Assembly (NCBI GenBank): GCA_944380625.1
Contig: CALWIE010000054.1
Location: forward strand, 1 to 12,227
Length of the DNA stretch: 12,227 bases
DNA from: an uncultured Clostridia bacterium
GTDB lineage: Bacteria; Bacillota_A; Clostridia; Oscillospirales; Acutalibacteraceae
Direction of reading: 5' to 3'
Shown: piece by piece, positions 1 through 6,210 of the stretch
Numbering within the stretch: position 1 is the first letter of the stretch
How the letters are laid out: each line of letters starts with the position of its first letter
Notes under the pieces: model-generated
The model's input: the letters and a program-made list of their open reading frames with translations, nothing else
Database searches by the model: none
What the model was told of the DNA's origin: nothing
Translations under genes and position numbers: made by a program

Positions 1-1925
1 TGCTGCTCAGCTGCATCCTGGCCCTGGGAGGCCTTGCCCTTCCCGCCCAGGCAGCCGAAGACGGGGCCCCAGAGGCAGTTTCCACCCTGGAGACCCAGGA
101 GGAATCCACCGCCGCCCCGGAGGAGAAGCCCTCTTCCCCCGCCGAGGACCCTGCGCCCTCCCAGCCCGAGGGGGACGACCCCAATAAGGACGCCCCCGAC
201 GAGGAGGAGCCCAGCGAGGAAGACCCCGACGAGGACGACCCCGGCAAGGACGACCCCAATGAGGACGACCCCGGCGAAGAGGAGCCCGGCAAGGACGACC
301 CCAGCGAGGAGGAACCCAGCGAGCCGGAAGGCCCCGCCGTGTTCACCGTCACCTTCCAGGCCAGCGCCTCCCAGCGCTTCACCGTAGAGGTGGAGGAGGG
401 GGAGACCCCGGAGGCCCCCCAGGTGGAAGCGCCTGCCCTGGCGGAGTTTTTGGGCTGGGTGGACGCCTCCGGCGCCTTTGTGGAGCCGGAGGAAATCCCT
501 GTGACAGGGGACGTCACCTACACCGCCCGCTGGGAGCGGGAAGTCAGCGCCCTGCTGGACACCGACACCCACCCGGTCTACATCGGCGGCTATGAGGACG
601 GCCTGTTCCGCCCCAGCCGGAACGTGACCCGGGCCGAGGCCGCCAGCATGCTCTACAAGCTGCTGCGCTCCAAGGACTGGGAGCAGAAAACCTACTCCGA
701 CGTGGACCCCGAAGCCTGGTACGGGGACGCGATCGGCACCCTGGCCGGCCTGGGGATCCTCAACGGCTACACCGACGGCACCCTCCGGCCCCAAAACCAG
801 ATCACCCGGGCGGAATTTGTCACCATGATTATGGGTTTTTCCACCCTGCAAACCGGCGCCCCCTCCTTTAAGGACGTCCCGGCGGACTCCTGGGCCGCCT
901 TCTCCATCTACTCCGCCTCCCAGCTGGGCTGGGTCAGCGGCTATGAGAACGGCACCTTCAAGCCCAACGACCCCATCACCCGGGCTGAGGTGGTCACCAT
1001 CCTCAACCGGATGCTGGGCCGGAAGGCCGATTCCAACGTCCTTCAAAAAAGCGACGTGAAAAATTTCTACGACCTGTTCTCCACCCACTGGGCCTACGGG
1101 GCCATTGTGGAGGCCTCCACCGCCCACGTCCCCACCCAGGGCGCCGACCCGGAGACCTGGGCCTCCTACACGGCGGACACCGCCGCCGTCTCCGGCCACT
1201 GGGTCACAGAGGGGGGCGTCCGCTACTACGTGGACCCCGCCACCCGGAAATTCGCCCGGGGGCAGATCACCATCGGCGGTGTGAAATACCGTTTTGACTC
1301 CTCCACCTGCAAACCCTTCACCGGCTTTGTCACCGAGGGCCAGTGGCGGCGCTACTACAAGGACGGCGCCCTCCAGGACGACATCTCCGGCCTGGGGCTG
1401 GTCGGCGGGCCCTACTACATCAAAGTCTACAAGCCCGCAAACTACCTGATCATCTTTGCCAAGGACTCCACCGGCAACTACAACACCCCTGTGCGGGCCA
1501 TGCGGGTCTCCTGCGGGAACCCCACCCCCACCGGCACCTTCTACACCCCCAACCGCTTCCGTTGGCTGAAGATGGTGGGCGACACCTGGGCCCAGTGGTG
1601 CACCCAAATCCAGGGGAACTACCTGTTCCACTCTGTGCCCAACTGGACGAAAAGCAACCTGGACCTGGAGGTGGAAGAGTACAACCGCCTGGGTGAGACC
1701 CGGTCCCTGGGCTGCATCCGCCTAAACTGCCGGGACGCCAAGTGGATCTATGACAACTGCGCCCTGGGCACCAAGGTGTACATCTCCGCCACAGAGACCT
1801 CCGGGCCCCTGGCAAAACCCGCGGGCCTCACCATCCCCAAGGGCCACACCTGGGATCCCACAGACCCCACCGCCTACTACATGTGCGACCGGCTGGGCTG
1901 CCACCAGGACCTGCAGGAAAACTGA
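1..1925 (+). CDS. SLH-domain L,D-transpeptidase, exported wall enzyme (5' end outside window)
   Basis: The frame is open from position 3 to the TGA at 1923-1925, giving 640 residues in the window; the true start lies upstream. Residues 1-17 look like the end of a signal peptide finishing ALPAQA. Residues 57-105 are acidic pentapeptides with proline at every fifth position. Residues ~113-180 resemble a small InlB-B-type repeat (FLGW, YTARW). Three SLH modules follow at ~185-222, 231-278 and 289-338 (TRAE in each), with a remnant near 350-372, then cell-wall/glucan-binding-like repeats at ~398-460. The YkuD-type L,D-transpeptidase domain spans ~472-595, with His543 (FHSVP) and probable nucleophile Cys571 in SLGCIRL. 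The family forms 3-3 peptidoglycan cross-links or attaches proteins to the wall; SLH modules bind secondary wall polymer. The GTG at 339 is internal, not the start: signal peptide and linker are continuous with it. Domain calls are firm; the exact substrate is unknown. Confidence 0.9.
   Translation, partial: LLSCILALGGLALPAQAAEDGAPEAVSTLETQEESTAAPEEKPSSPAEDPAPSQPEGDDPNKDAPDEEEPSEEDPDEDDPGKDDPNEDDPGEEEPGKDDPSEEEPSEPEGPAVFTVTFQASASQRFTVEVEEGETPEAPQVEAPALAEFLGWVDASGAFVEPEEIPVTGDVTYTARWEREVSALLDTDTHPVYIGGYEDGLFRPSRNVTRAEAASMLYKLLRSKDWEQKTYSDVDPEAWYGDAIGTLAGLGILNGYTDGTLRPQNQITRAEFVTMIMGFSTLQTGAPSFKDVPADSWAAFSIYSASQLGWVSGYENGTFKPNDPITRAEVVTILNRMLGRKADSNVLQKSDVKNFYDLFSTHWAYGAIVEASTAHVPTQGADPETWASYTADTAAVSGHWVTEGGVRYYVDPATRKFARGQITIGGVKYRFDSSTCKPFTGFVTEGQWRRYYKDGALQDDISGLGLVGGPYYIKVYKPANYLIIFAKDSTGNYNTPVRAMRVSCGNPTPTGTFYTPNRFRWLKMVGDTWAQWCTQIQGNYLFHSVPNWTKSNLDLEVEEYNRLGETRSLGCIRLNCRDAKWIYDNCALGTKVYISATETSGPLAKPAGLTIPKGHTWDPTDPTAYYMCDRLGCHQDLQEN
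171..332 (+). repeat. 15-bp tandem repeat coding acidic pentapeptide linker
   Basis: Within the SLH/L,D-transpeptidase gene, residues 57-105 read as consecutive pentads of the form x-(E/D/K)-(D/E)-(D/E)-P, for example GKDDP, NEDDP and SEEEP. Proline falls at 60, 65, 70 and on to 105. The DNA is a degenerate 15-bp tandem repeat. It probably forms a stiff, acidic spacer between the secretion signal and the wall-binding modules; repeat number could vary between strains. Confidence 0.8.
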
Positions 1926-1954
1926 CCCCGCAACCCCAAAACCCAGAGCACATA

Positions 1955-1990
1955 AAAAGGCCGCCGCGGCAAGTTCCGCGGCGGCCTTTT
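1955..1990. terminator. bidirectional intrinsic terminator
   Basis: A perfect 15-bp stem pairs 1955-1969 with 1976-1990 around a 6-nt loop (1970-1975). The stem begins AAAA and ends TTTT, so it carries a U tract on either strand. It lies 29 nt after the transpeptidase stop and 6 nt after the stop of the opposing ribbon-helix-helix gene, so it can serve both convergent transcripts. Confidence 0.92.
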
Positions 1991-1996
1991 GGGCTT

Positions 1997-2176
1997 TCAG
2001 GGAGTCTTTTCCTTTGCGCCAATCACCCCGTACTTCAGCAGCAGGTCCTCCAGCGCTTCGTCCAACATGCGGGAAGCGGGGATCCGCATGCCCTGGGACA
2101 GGGTCCGAAAGGCCTCCCAAAGGCCTTCGTCCACTGTAGAGGCAATCTGTTTGCGGTGGCGTCTCGCCTGGGCCAT
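1997..2176 (-). CDS. small ribbon-helix-helix domain DNA-binding protein
   Basis: This is a 59-residue protein starting MAQARRHRKQIASTVDEGLW. It has an N-terminal basic beta strand (RHRKQIASTVD), helix 1 (EGLWEAFRTLSQGM), a turn (RIPAS) and helix 2 (RMLDEALEDLLLKYG). The layout matches short clostridial ribbon-helix-helix proteins of the CopG/RHH_3 type, which dimerise and bind short palindromes through the beta strand. The ATG has a strong AAGGAGG site 8 nt upstream and a promoter with TTGAAG and TATAAT 17 bp apart, so it is very likely expressed. The target is unknown. A 13-bp perfect palindrome upstream is a candidate autoregulatory site. There is no adjacent toxin or partner gene, so it looks like a stand-alone regulator rather than an antitoxin. 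Confidence 0.85.
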   Translation of the reverse strand: MAQARRHRKQIASTVDEGLWEAFRTLSQGMRIPASRMLDEALEDLLLKYGVIGAKEKTP

Positions 2177-2215
2177 CCCTCACCCCTCCTTTTTCAAGCG
2201 GCTTCCTTTGCCCTT

Positions 2216-2244
2216 ATTATACTGGAATTCGAGGGCGTCTTCAA
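2216..2244 (-). promoter_or_regulatory. sigma-A type promoter of the ribbon-helix-helix gene
   Basis: On the minus strand TTGAAG (2239-2244) and TATAAT (2216-2221) are separated by exactly 17 bp. The -10 box lies about 40 nt from the ATG at 2176. This is one of the best promoter matches in the window. Confidence 0.85.
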
Positions 2245-2268
2245 GAGTAATATGATAAAAATATTATT

Positions 2269-2281
2269 TTCTACAGTAGAA
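2269..2281. promoter_or_regulatory. 13-bp perfect palindrome, possible operator
   Basis: TTCTACAGTAGAA is a perfect dyad of two 6-bp arms around a central base, in an AT-rich stretch 25 bp upstream of the -35 box of the ribbon-helix-helix gene. Proteins of that class often bind such short dyads, so autoregulation is possible. It is not a terminator: the arms are short and leave no loop. Confidence 0.35.
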
Positions 2282-2337
2282 CTATTTTCCTCAGAGCATT
2301 CTTTATTCTCCTCCAGAAAAAACCTCAAAAAGGCGCG

Positions 2338-2368
2338 AAAAGGCCGCCGCAAAAAGCGCGGCGGCCCT
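2338..2368 (-). terminator. intrinsic terminator after the MATE gene
   Basis: On the minus strand a 9-bp GC stem (2358-2366 with 2342-2350) encloses a 7-nt loop and is followed by TTTT. It lies just past the MATE stop at 2389 and is correctly oriented to end that transcript. Confidence 0.85.
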
Positions 2369-2388
2369 TCTGGGGCGGCAGGCCCCGG

Positions 2389-3837
2389 TCATTTCTTTTT
2401 CAGCTCCCCGGCGTTGTCGGGCTCCAGGGGGACGTCCTTCTTGGCGGCGCCCACCAGGGACTTCTTCTTCCAGCGGCCCATCCGGTAGGCGATCACCGTG
2501 AGCACGGCGCCCATCAGCCAGGAGGCCAGCAGGGACACGAACAGGGGGTCCGGGGTGCCGGAGCCCATGGCTCCCCCCTCGGGCCGGGTGAAGAACTCCA
2601 GGCCGTAGGCAATGGGCACCCGGATAATCACCGTGGTGATGATGGAAATCCACATGGGGGTCATGGTGTCCCCCGCCCCCCGCATCACGCCGGAGAGGAT
2701 CTGGGTGACGCCCATGGCGATGTAGCCCACCGACAGGATCCTGAGCATCCGCATGCCCGTGGAGATGACCTCCGGGGTGGAGGTGAACATCTGCATCAAG
2801 TACTGGCCGAAGAGCAAAATCAAAACCACCAGCACCACAGAGACGCTCAGGCCGATCTTCAGGCCGTCCTTTGTGCCCTTGACGCACCGGTCCAGCCGGC
2901 CCGCGCCGATGTTTTGGCCGGTGTAGGTGGTCATGGTGGTGCCAAAGGTGAAGTTGGGCATCATGGCGAAGCCGTCCACCCGCATCACGGCGGTGTTGGC
3001 GGCAATGACCACCGTGCCGAAGGAATTTGTCAGGGACTGGACGATGATCATGGCAAAGGAGAAGATGGCCTGGGTCAGGCCGCTGGGCAGGCCCAGGCGG
3101 ATCAGCTGCCGGAGGAACTTCCCCTTGGGCTTCAGGTGGGAGGGCCGCACCGAGAGCACGTCCCGCATGTGCAGCAGCCGGAGAAGGCACAGGCCCCCGG
3201 ACACCCACTGGGAGATGATGGTGGCCACGGCGGCGCCGGCCACCCCCCAGTGGAACCCGGCCACAAACCACACGTCCAAGACGATGTTCAAAAGGCAGGC
3301 GATAATCAGGAAGATCACCGGCATGACAGAGTCCCCCAGCCCCCGGAGGACGCCGGAGAGGATGTTGTAAAAGGCGCTGCCGATGATGCCCACAAACAGG
3401 ATGATCAAATAGGCGCAGGCCATCTCGAAAATCTCTTCCGGGGTGCTCAGAAGGCTCATCACCGGCCGGGTGATCAGCGGGCCCACCACCATGATGAACA
3501 GGGCGGAGAGCATGGTGGCGGTGAGGGTGGTGCCCACCGTCTGCTCTAAGCGCTCCCGGTCCTTGGCGCCGAAATACTGGCTCACCATGACGCTGGCGCC
3601 CACGGAAATGCCCATGAACAGCACCAGGAGCAGGTTTAAAATGGGGCCGCTGGCGCCTACGGCGGCCAGGGCGTTGTCCCCTACGGAAGCCCCCACCACA
3701 ATGGAGTCCGCGGTGGAGTAGAGCTGCTGGGCCAGGTTGCCGATGAGCAGAGGGACGGAGAACCGGATCAGGTTCCCGGAGGGGCTGCCCTGGGTCATAT
3801 CCTGGGCGGCAAACAGCGTGGTCAATTTTCCAGCCAT
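2389..3837 (-). CDS. MATE family multidrug/cation antiporter
   Basis: This 482-residue integral membrane protein has about twelve hydrophobic segments in two halves, as in MATE (MatE/NorM/DinF) transporters, which exchange Na+ or H+ for cationic drugs or metabolites across the cytoplasmic membrane. The N-terminal half has SVPLLIGNLAQQLYSTADSI and the FGAKD loop; the second half repeats the pattern from about residue 240, with QNIGAGRLDRC matching the cytoplasmic loop of the family. Length is typical (450-490). The start ATG has GGGAGA 8 nt upstream. It is monocistronic, with its own -10 box at 3874-3879 and a terminator at 2338-2368. The C-terminal tail (KKKSLVGAAKK) is basic and cytoplasmic. 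The substrate cannot be read from the sequence; multidrug export is the family default, not a demonstrated role. Confidence 0.93.
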   Translation of the reverse strand: MAGKLTTLFAAQDMTQGSPSGNLIRFSVPLLIGNLAQQLYSTADSIVVGASVGDNALAAVGASGPILNLLLVLFMGISVGASVMVSQYFGAKDRERLEQTVGTTLTATMLSALFIMVVGPLITRPVMSLLSTPEEIFEMACAYLIILFVGIIGSAFYNILSGVLRGLGDSVMPVIFLIIACLLNIVLDVWFVAGFHWGVAGAAVATIISQWVSGGLCLLRLLHMRDVLSVRPSHLKPKGKFLRQLIRLGLPSGLTQAIFSFAMIIVQSLTNSFGTVVIAANTAVMRVDGFAMMPNFTFGTTMTTYTGQNIGAGRLDRCVKGTKDGLKIGLSVSVVLVVLILLFGQYLMQMFTSTPEVISTGMRMLRILSVGYIAMGVTQILSGVMRGAGDTMTPMWISIITTVIIRVPIAYGLEFFTRPEGGAMGSGTPDPLFVSLLASWLMGAVLTVIAYRMGRWKKKSLVGAAKKDVPLEPDNAGELKKK

Positions 3838-3873
3838 ACAACTTGTCTCCCTTTCGCAGTATACTACAGTTGC

Positions 3874-3902
3874 ATTATAGCACAGGAAAAGGGGAATTTC
3901 CT
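3874..3902 (-). promoter_or_regulatory. probable promoter of the MATE gene
   Basis: A perfect TATAAT lies on the minus strand at 3874-3879, 37 nt before the MATE start codon. The hexamer at the 17-bp position (3897-3902, AGGAAA) is a poor -35, so this may depend on an activator or use a different spacing. An imperfect dyad at about 3858-3870 (CAGTA, 3 bp, TACAG) lies around the expected transcription start and could be a repressor site. Confidence 0.55.
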
Positions 3903-3967
3903 TTGTGAAAAAAACAAAAAATTGTGGGGAAAATTAGGAGTAAATCCATAAAAATGTGTATCCTATT

Positions 3968-3993
3968 CCCGGCGATGTGTGCAAATAGCCGGG
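3968..3993 (-). terminator. weak hairpin after the ABC operon
   Basis: CCCGGC (3968-3973) pairs with GCCGGG (3988-3993) around a 14-nt loop just past the permease stop. On the minus strand only a broken T-rich stretch follows, so termination here is uncertain and read-through into the MATE gene is possible. Confidence 0.3.
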
Positions 3994-3997
3994 CCCC

Positions 3998-4762
3998 TCA
4001 CCGCCGGACCACCGCCCGGCGCATAAAGAGCCAACTGAGGGCCGAAAACGCCGCCGCCGCCAAAAGCCAGCAGCCCATGGTCAAAAAGGGGCTGCCCTCG
4101 ATGGCGGCTGTCACGGGGTAGACCACAGCCTCGGCAAACCGGGCCAGGGCGTTTCCCAGCAGCAGGGCGTCGGCGGCTTTCACCAGGACCTGCCCCGGCA
4201 GCAGCAAAAGCCCCAGGGCCACCGCCACCGTCACCCGCAGCTTCAGGGGCATCCGGTAGAAGAACACGATGAGGAAATACCCCAGGGAAGAGGCCAAAAG
4301 CAGCATCACAAAGCTGAACGCCAGGGAGAGGGCCGCCCCCTCCACCGGGCCCAGGCTGGGGTACTGCTTGCCGTAAAGCTCCTCAAACAGGGTATCGGAC
4401 CAGCCGGAGAAAAAGGGCCGGGCCAAAAGGTTGATCAGCAGGGCCAAAAGGTGGTCCACAGCGGAGCAGACGGCGCAGGTGGCGGCGGTCACCACCAGCC
4501 GGGCCTGGAACATGGTCTTGCGGCTGACGCCGTTTTGCAGGTGCATGGGCAGGTTGTCGTGGTAAGAGCACAGCCCGCCGATGAACAGGAACAGGGCGCT
4601 TATTGCGGTGATGCCCGACATTTGCAGGTTGGTGCCCTCCCCGGAAAAGGCGGTCAGAAGGCCTCCCATCACCCCGAGGAACACCACCACCGCGCCGTAA
4701 AACACCAGGGTGGCGGCTTTGTAATCCGCCAGCTGGTAGCGGATGGACTGTTTCAGTTTCAT
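3998..4762 (-). CDS. ABC-2 type transporter membrane subunit
   Basis: This 254-residue protein has about six hydrophobic segments (approximately residues 17-40, 49-67, 87-113, 144-166, 172-200 and 225-247) and a positively charged C-terminus (RRAVVRR), fitting an ABC-2 type permease. It begins with the ATGA that also ends the ATPase gene (4-bp overlap), so translation is probably coupled and the two proteins should form one complex in the cytoplasmic membrane. There are no conserved catalytic motifs to read. By analogy with YtrA-regulated operons of Firmicutes it may respond to cell-envelope stress or export a peptide or lipid-linked compound; this is inference. The first residues (MKLKQSIRYQLADYK) form a short amphipathic lead-in typical of these permeases. 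Confidence 0.85.
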   Translation of the reverse strand: MKLKQSIRYQLADYKAATLVFYGAVVVFLGVMGGLLTAFSGEGTNLQMSGITAISALFLFIGGLCSYHDNLPMHLQNGVSRKTMFQARLVVTAATCAVCSAVDHLLALLINLLARPFFSGWSDTLFEELYGKQYPSLGPVEGAALSLAFSFVMLLLASSLGYFLIVFFYRMPLKLRVTVAVALGLLLLPGQVLVKAADALLLGNALARFAEAVVYPVTAAIEGSPFLTMGCWLLAAAAFSALSWLFMRRAVVRR

Positions 4763-5655
4763 AAACGGCTCCCTCCCTTTCCGGGACGGCCGGCCATGGC
4801 CTGTTCCGGGCCGCCGGTCATCAGAACAAACATCTTTTGCAGGTCCAGAGGCGCGAGCTCCAGCCCCTGGGGCAGGGTTTCCCTCTCGGGCTTCCCCTGG
4901 ACGTAGGCGCTGGCAAGGCCTCCCAGGACCTCCACCCCCAGCACCCGCCTGCCCTGGAGGTACCCCTCCACCAGGCCCCGGGGGCCGCTTACGGCGTAGG
5001 CCCCGGAAAGGAGCTCCTCCCGGGGGCCCTTTTCCAGCACCCGGCCCTGGTGGAGGATCACCACGTCCTCAATAAGGCCGGAGATCTCCTCGATCAGGTG
5101 GGTGGACACCACCACTGTAAAGGGGTTCTCTGTGTACTTTGCGAGAAGGGTCTTGTAGAACAGGTCCCGGTGGTTGGCGTCCAGGCCCAGGACTGGCTCG
5201 TCTAAAAACAGGTAGGGGGTGTTCACCGAAAGGGCCACCACCAGCTTGAAGATGGTGCCGTACCCGGTGGAGAGCTTGCCGACCCGGGCGCCCGTGTTCA
5301 GCTGGAAGGCCCCGGCCAGGTTCCAGGCGAACTGCCGGTCAAACTGGGGGTAAAAGGCCTGGCTCCACTGGAAGGCGTCCCTCACCCGCATATCCTCTGG
5401 ATAGTAGAGCTTCTCCCCCATCAGGTACATCTTCGAGAGGGGCCGGTCGCCGGCGCCCAGGGGCTCCCCGTCCACGGTGACGCCGCCCCCGTCGGGGAAA
5501 ATGCGCTGGGTCAGCACGTTTAACAGGGTGGATTTCCCCGCCCCGTTGCGCCCCAGCAGGCCGTAGATCTTCCCCTCCTCCAGGGTGAAGCTGACGTCCT
5601 CCAGGGCCCGCACCGGCCCAAAGCTCTTGGATACGTTTTCCACAACGATGCTCAT
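4759..5655 (-). CDS. ABC transporter ATP-binding protein (YtrB/BcrA-like)
   Basis: This 298-residue ABC ATPase supplies energy for the adjacent permease. Visible motifs are Walker A GRNGAGKST (residues 35-43), a degenerate signature LSTGY (128-132, in place of LSGGQ), Walker B LFLDEP with Glu153, D-loop GLDA (157-160) and H-loop His186 (STHL). There is no clear Q-loop glutamine near residue 80 (YLMGEK); such departures recur in the YtrB-like ATPases. Residues ~220-298 form a C-terminal extension with no catalytic motif, as in drug- and bacitracin-export type ATPases. It overlaps its neighbours by 4 bp on both sides (GntR regulator upstream, permease downstream), so all three are one operon. 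ATPase identity is certain; the cargo is unknown. Confidence 0.93.
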   Translation of the reverse strand: MSIVVENVSKSFGPVRALEDVSFTLEEGKIYGLLGRNGAGKSTLLNVLTQRIFPDGGGVTVDGEPLGAGDRPLSKMYLMGEKLYYPEDMRVRDAFQWSQAFYPQFDRQFAWNLAGAFQLNTGARVGKLSTGYGTIFKLVVALSVNTPYLFLDEPVLGLDANHRDLFYKTLLAKYTENPFTVVVSTHLIEEISGLIEDVVILHQGRVLEKGPREELLSGAYAVSGPRGLVEGYLQGRRVLGVEVLGGLASAYVQGKPERETLPQGLELAPLDLQKMFVLMTGGPEQAMAGRPGKGGSRL

Positions 5656-6050
5656 AAGTCCTCCTTTTCCCCCTGGGCAAAGCCCCGGGCAATCAAGTCC
5701 TCCAGCTCCTCCCGGCTGATCCCCAGCCGCTGGGCCTCCGCCACCAGGCCCTTTACAAAGCGGCCGTAAAAGCTTTCCCTCCGCTTGGCCCGGAGCTTTT
5801 CCCCCGCGCCCTTTTGCACAAACATGCCCACGCCCCTTTTCTTGTAAACCACGCCCTCCTCCACCAGGAGGTTGATGCCCTTTAGGGCGGTGGCGGGGTT
5901 TATTTTGTACAGCACCGAAAACTCGGTGATGGAGGGGATCTGCCCCTCCTCCGGGAAAGCCCCGGAGAGGATGCCGTCCTCCAGCCCCTCGGCGATCTGC
6001 TGGAAGATGGGCTTTTCCGAATTGAAATCCAGTTTTATGGCTTTTCCCAC
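5652..6050 (-). CDS. GntR family transcriptional regulator, YtrA subfamily
   Basis: This 132-residue repressor-type protein has a winged helix-turn-helix at about residues 10-80 (PIFQQIAEGLEDGILSGAF, then IPSITEFSVLYKINPATALK, wing KKRGVGMFV). A short helical C-terminal tail (residues ~85-132) replaces the large ligand domain of other GntR proteins, which is the mark of the YtrA subfamily. The start is GTG; AGGAAAG precedes it closely. Its stop overlaps the ATPase start (ATGA). YtrA-type proteins normally repress their own ABC operon, and the dyad at 6064-6079, just past the -10 box, is the likely operator. Release is probably triggered by the stress that the transporter relieves, which is inference. 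Confidence 0.92.
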   Translation of the reverse strand: MGKAIKLDFNSEKPIFQQIAEGLEDGILSGAFPEEGQIPSITEFSVLYKINPATALKGINLLVEEGVVYKKRGVGMFVQKGAGEKLRAKRRESFYGRFVKGLVAEAQRLGISREELEDLIARGFAQGEKEDL

Positions 6051-6063
6051 CTTTCCTAGTTAA

Positions 6064-6079
6064 TTAGTCAAGTAACTAA
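6064..6079. promoter_or_regulatory. candidate GntR/YtrA operator dyad
   Basis: TTAGT and ACTAA form a perfect 5-bp inverted repeat around 6 bp (CAAGTA). It sits 11-26 bp past the -10 box of the GntR-ABC operon, near or just after the predicted transcription start. Bound protein there would block initiation. A second TTAA-rich partial dyad adjoins it toward 6058. Confidence 0.6.
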
Positions 6080-6089
6080 CCACAACACT

Positions 6090-6118
6090 ATATTACACAA
6101 GCCTCTCCCTGCTGTCAA
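6090..6118 (-). promoter_or_regulatory. sigma-A promoter of the GntR-ABC operon
   Basis: On the minus strand a consensus TTGACA (6113-6118) and TAATAT (6090-6095) lie 17 bp apart, about 40 nt before the GTG start at 6050. This is a strong promoter, as expected for an operon held down by its own repressor. Confidence 0.88.
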
Positions 6119-6147
6119 GGGGTTTTTGTGAATTTGTTTTCCCCCTC

Positions 6148-6176
6148 TTGCCCTTTTCCCCGCCTGGCACTATAAT
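6148..6176 (+). promoter_or_regulatory. sigma-A promoter of the S9 peptidase gene
   Basis: TTGCCC (6148-6153) and a perfect TATAAT (6171-6176) are 17 bp apart, 35 nt before the ATG at 6211. It lies back to back with the GntR operon promoter, with about 30 bp between the two -35 boxes. Confidence 0.8.
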
Positions 6177-6210
6177 GGAGCCAAACCTCTTTTGGAAAGG
6201 ATGAACGCAC

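Noticed and set aside
339..341. GTG as the start of the SLH/L,D-transpeptidase gene
   Set aside because: The same frame is open to the window edge and encodes a signal peptide end and an acidic linker directly before it; there is no ribosome site at the GTG.
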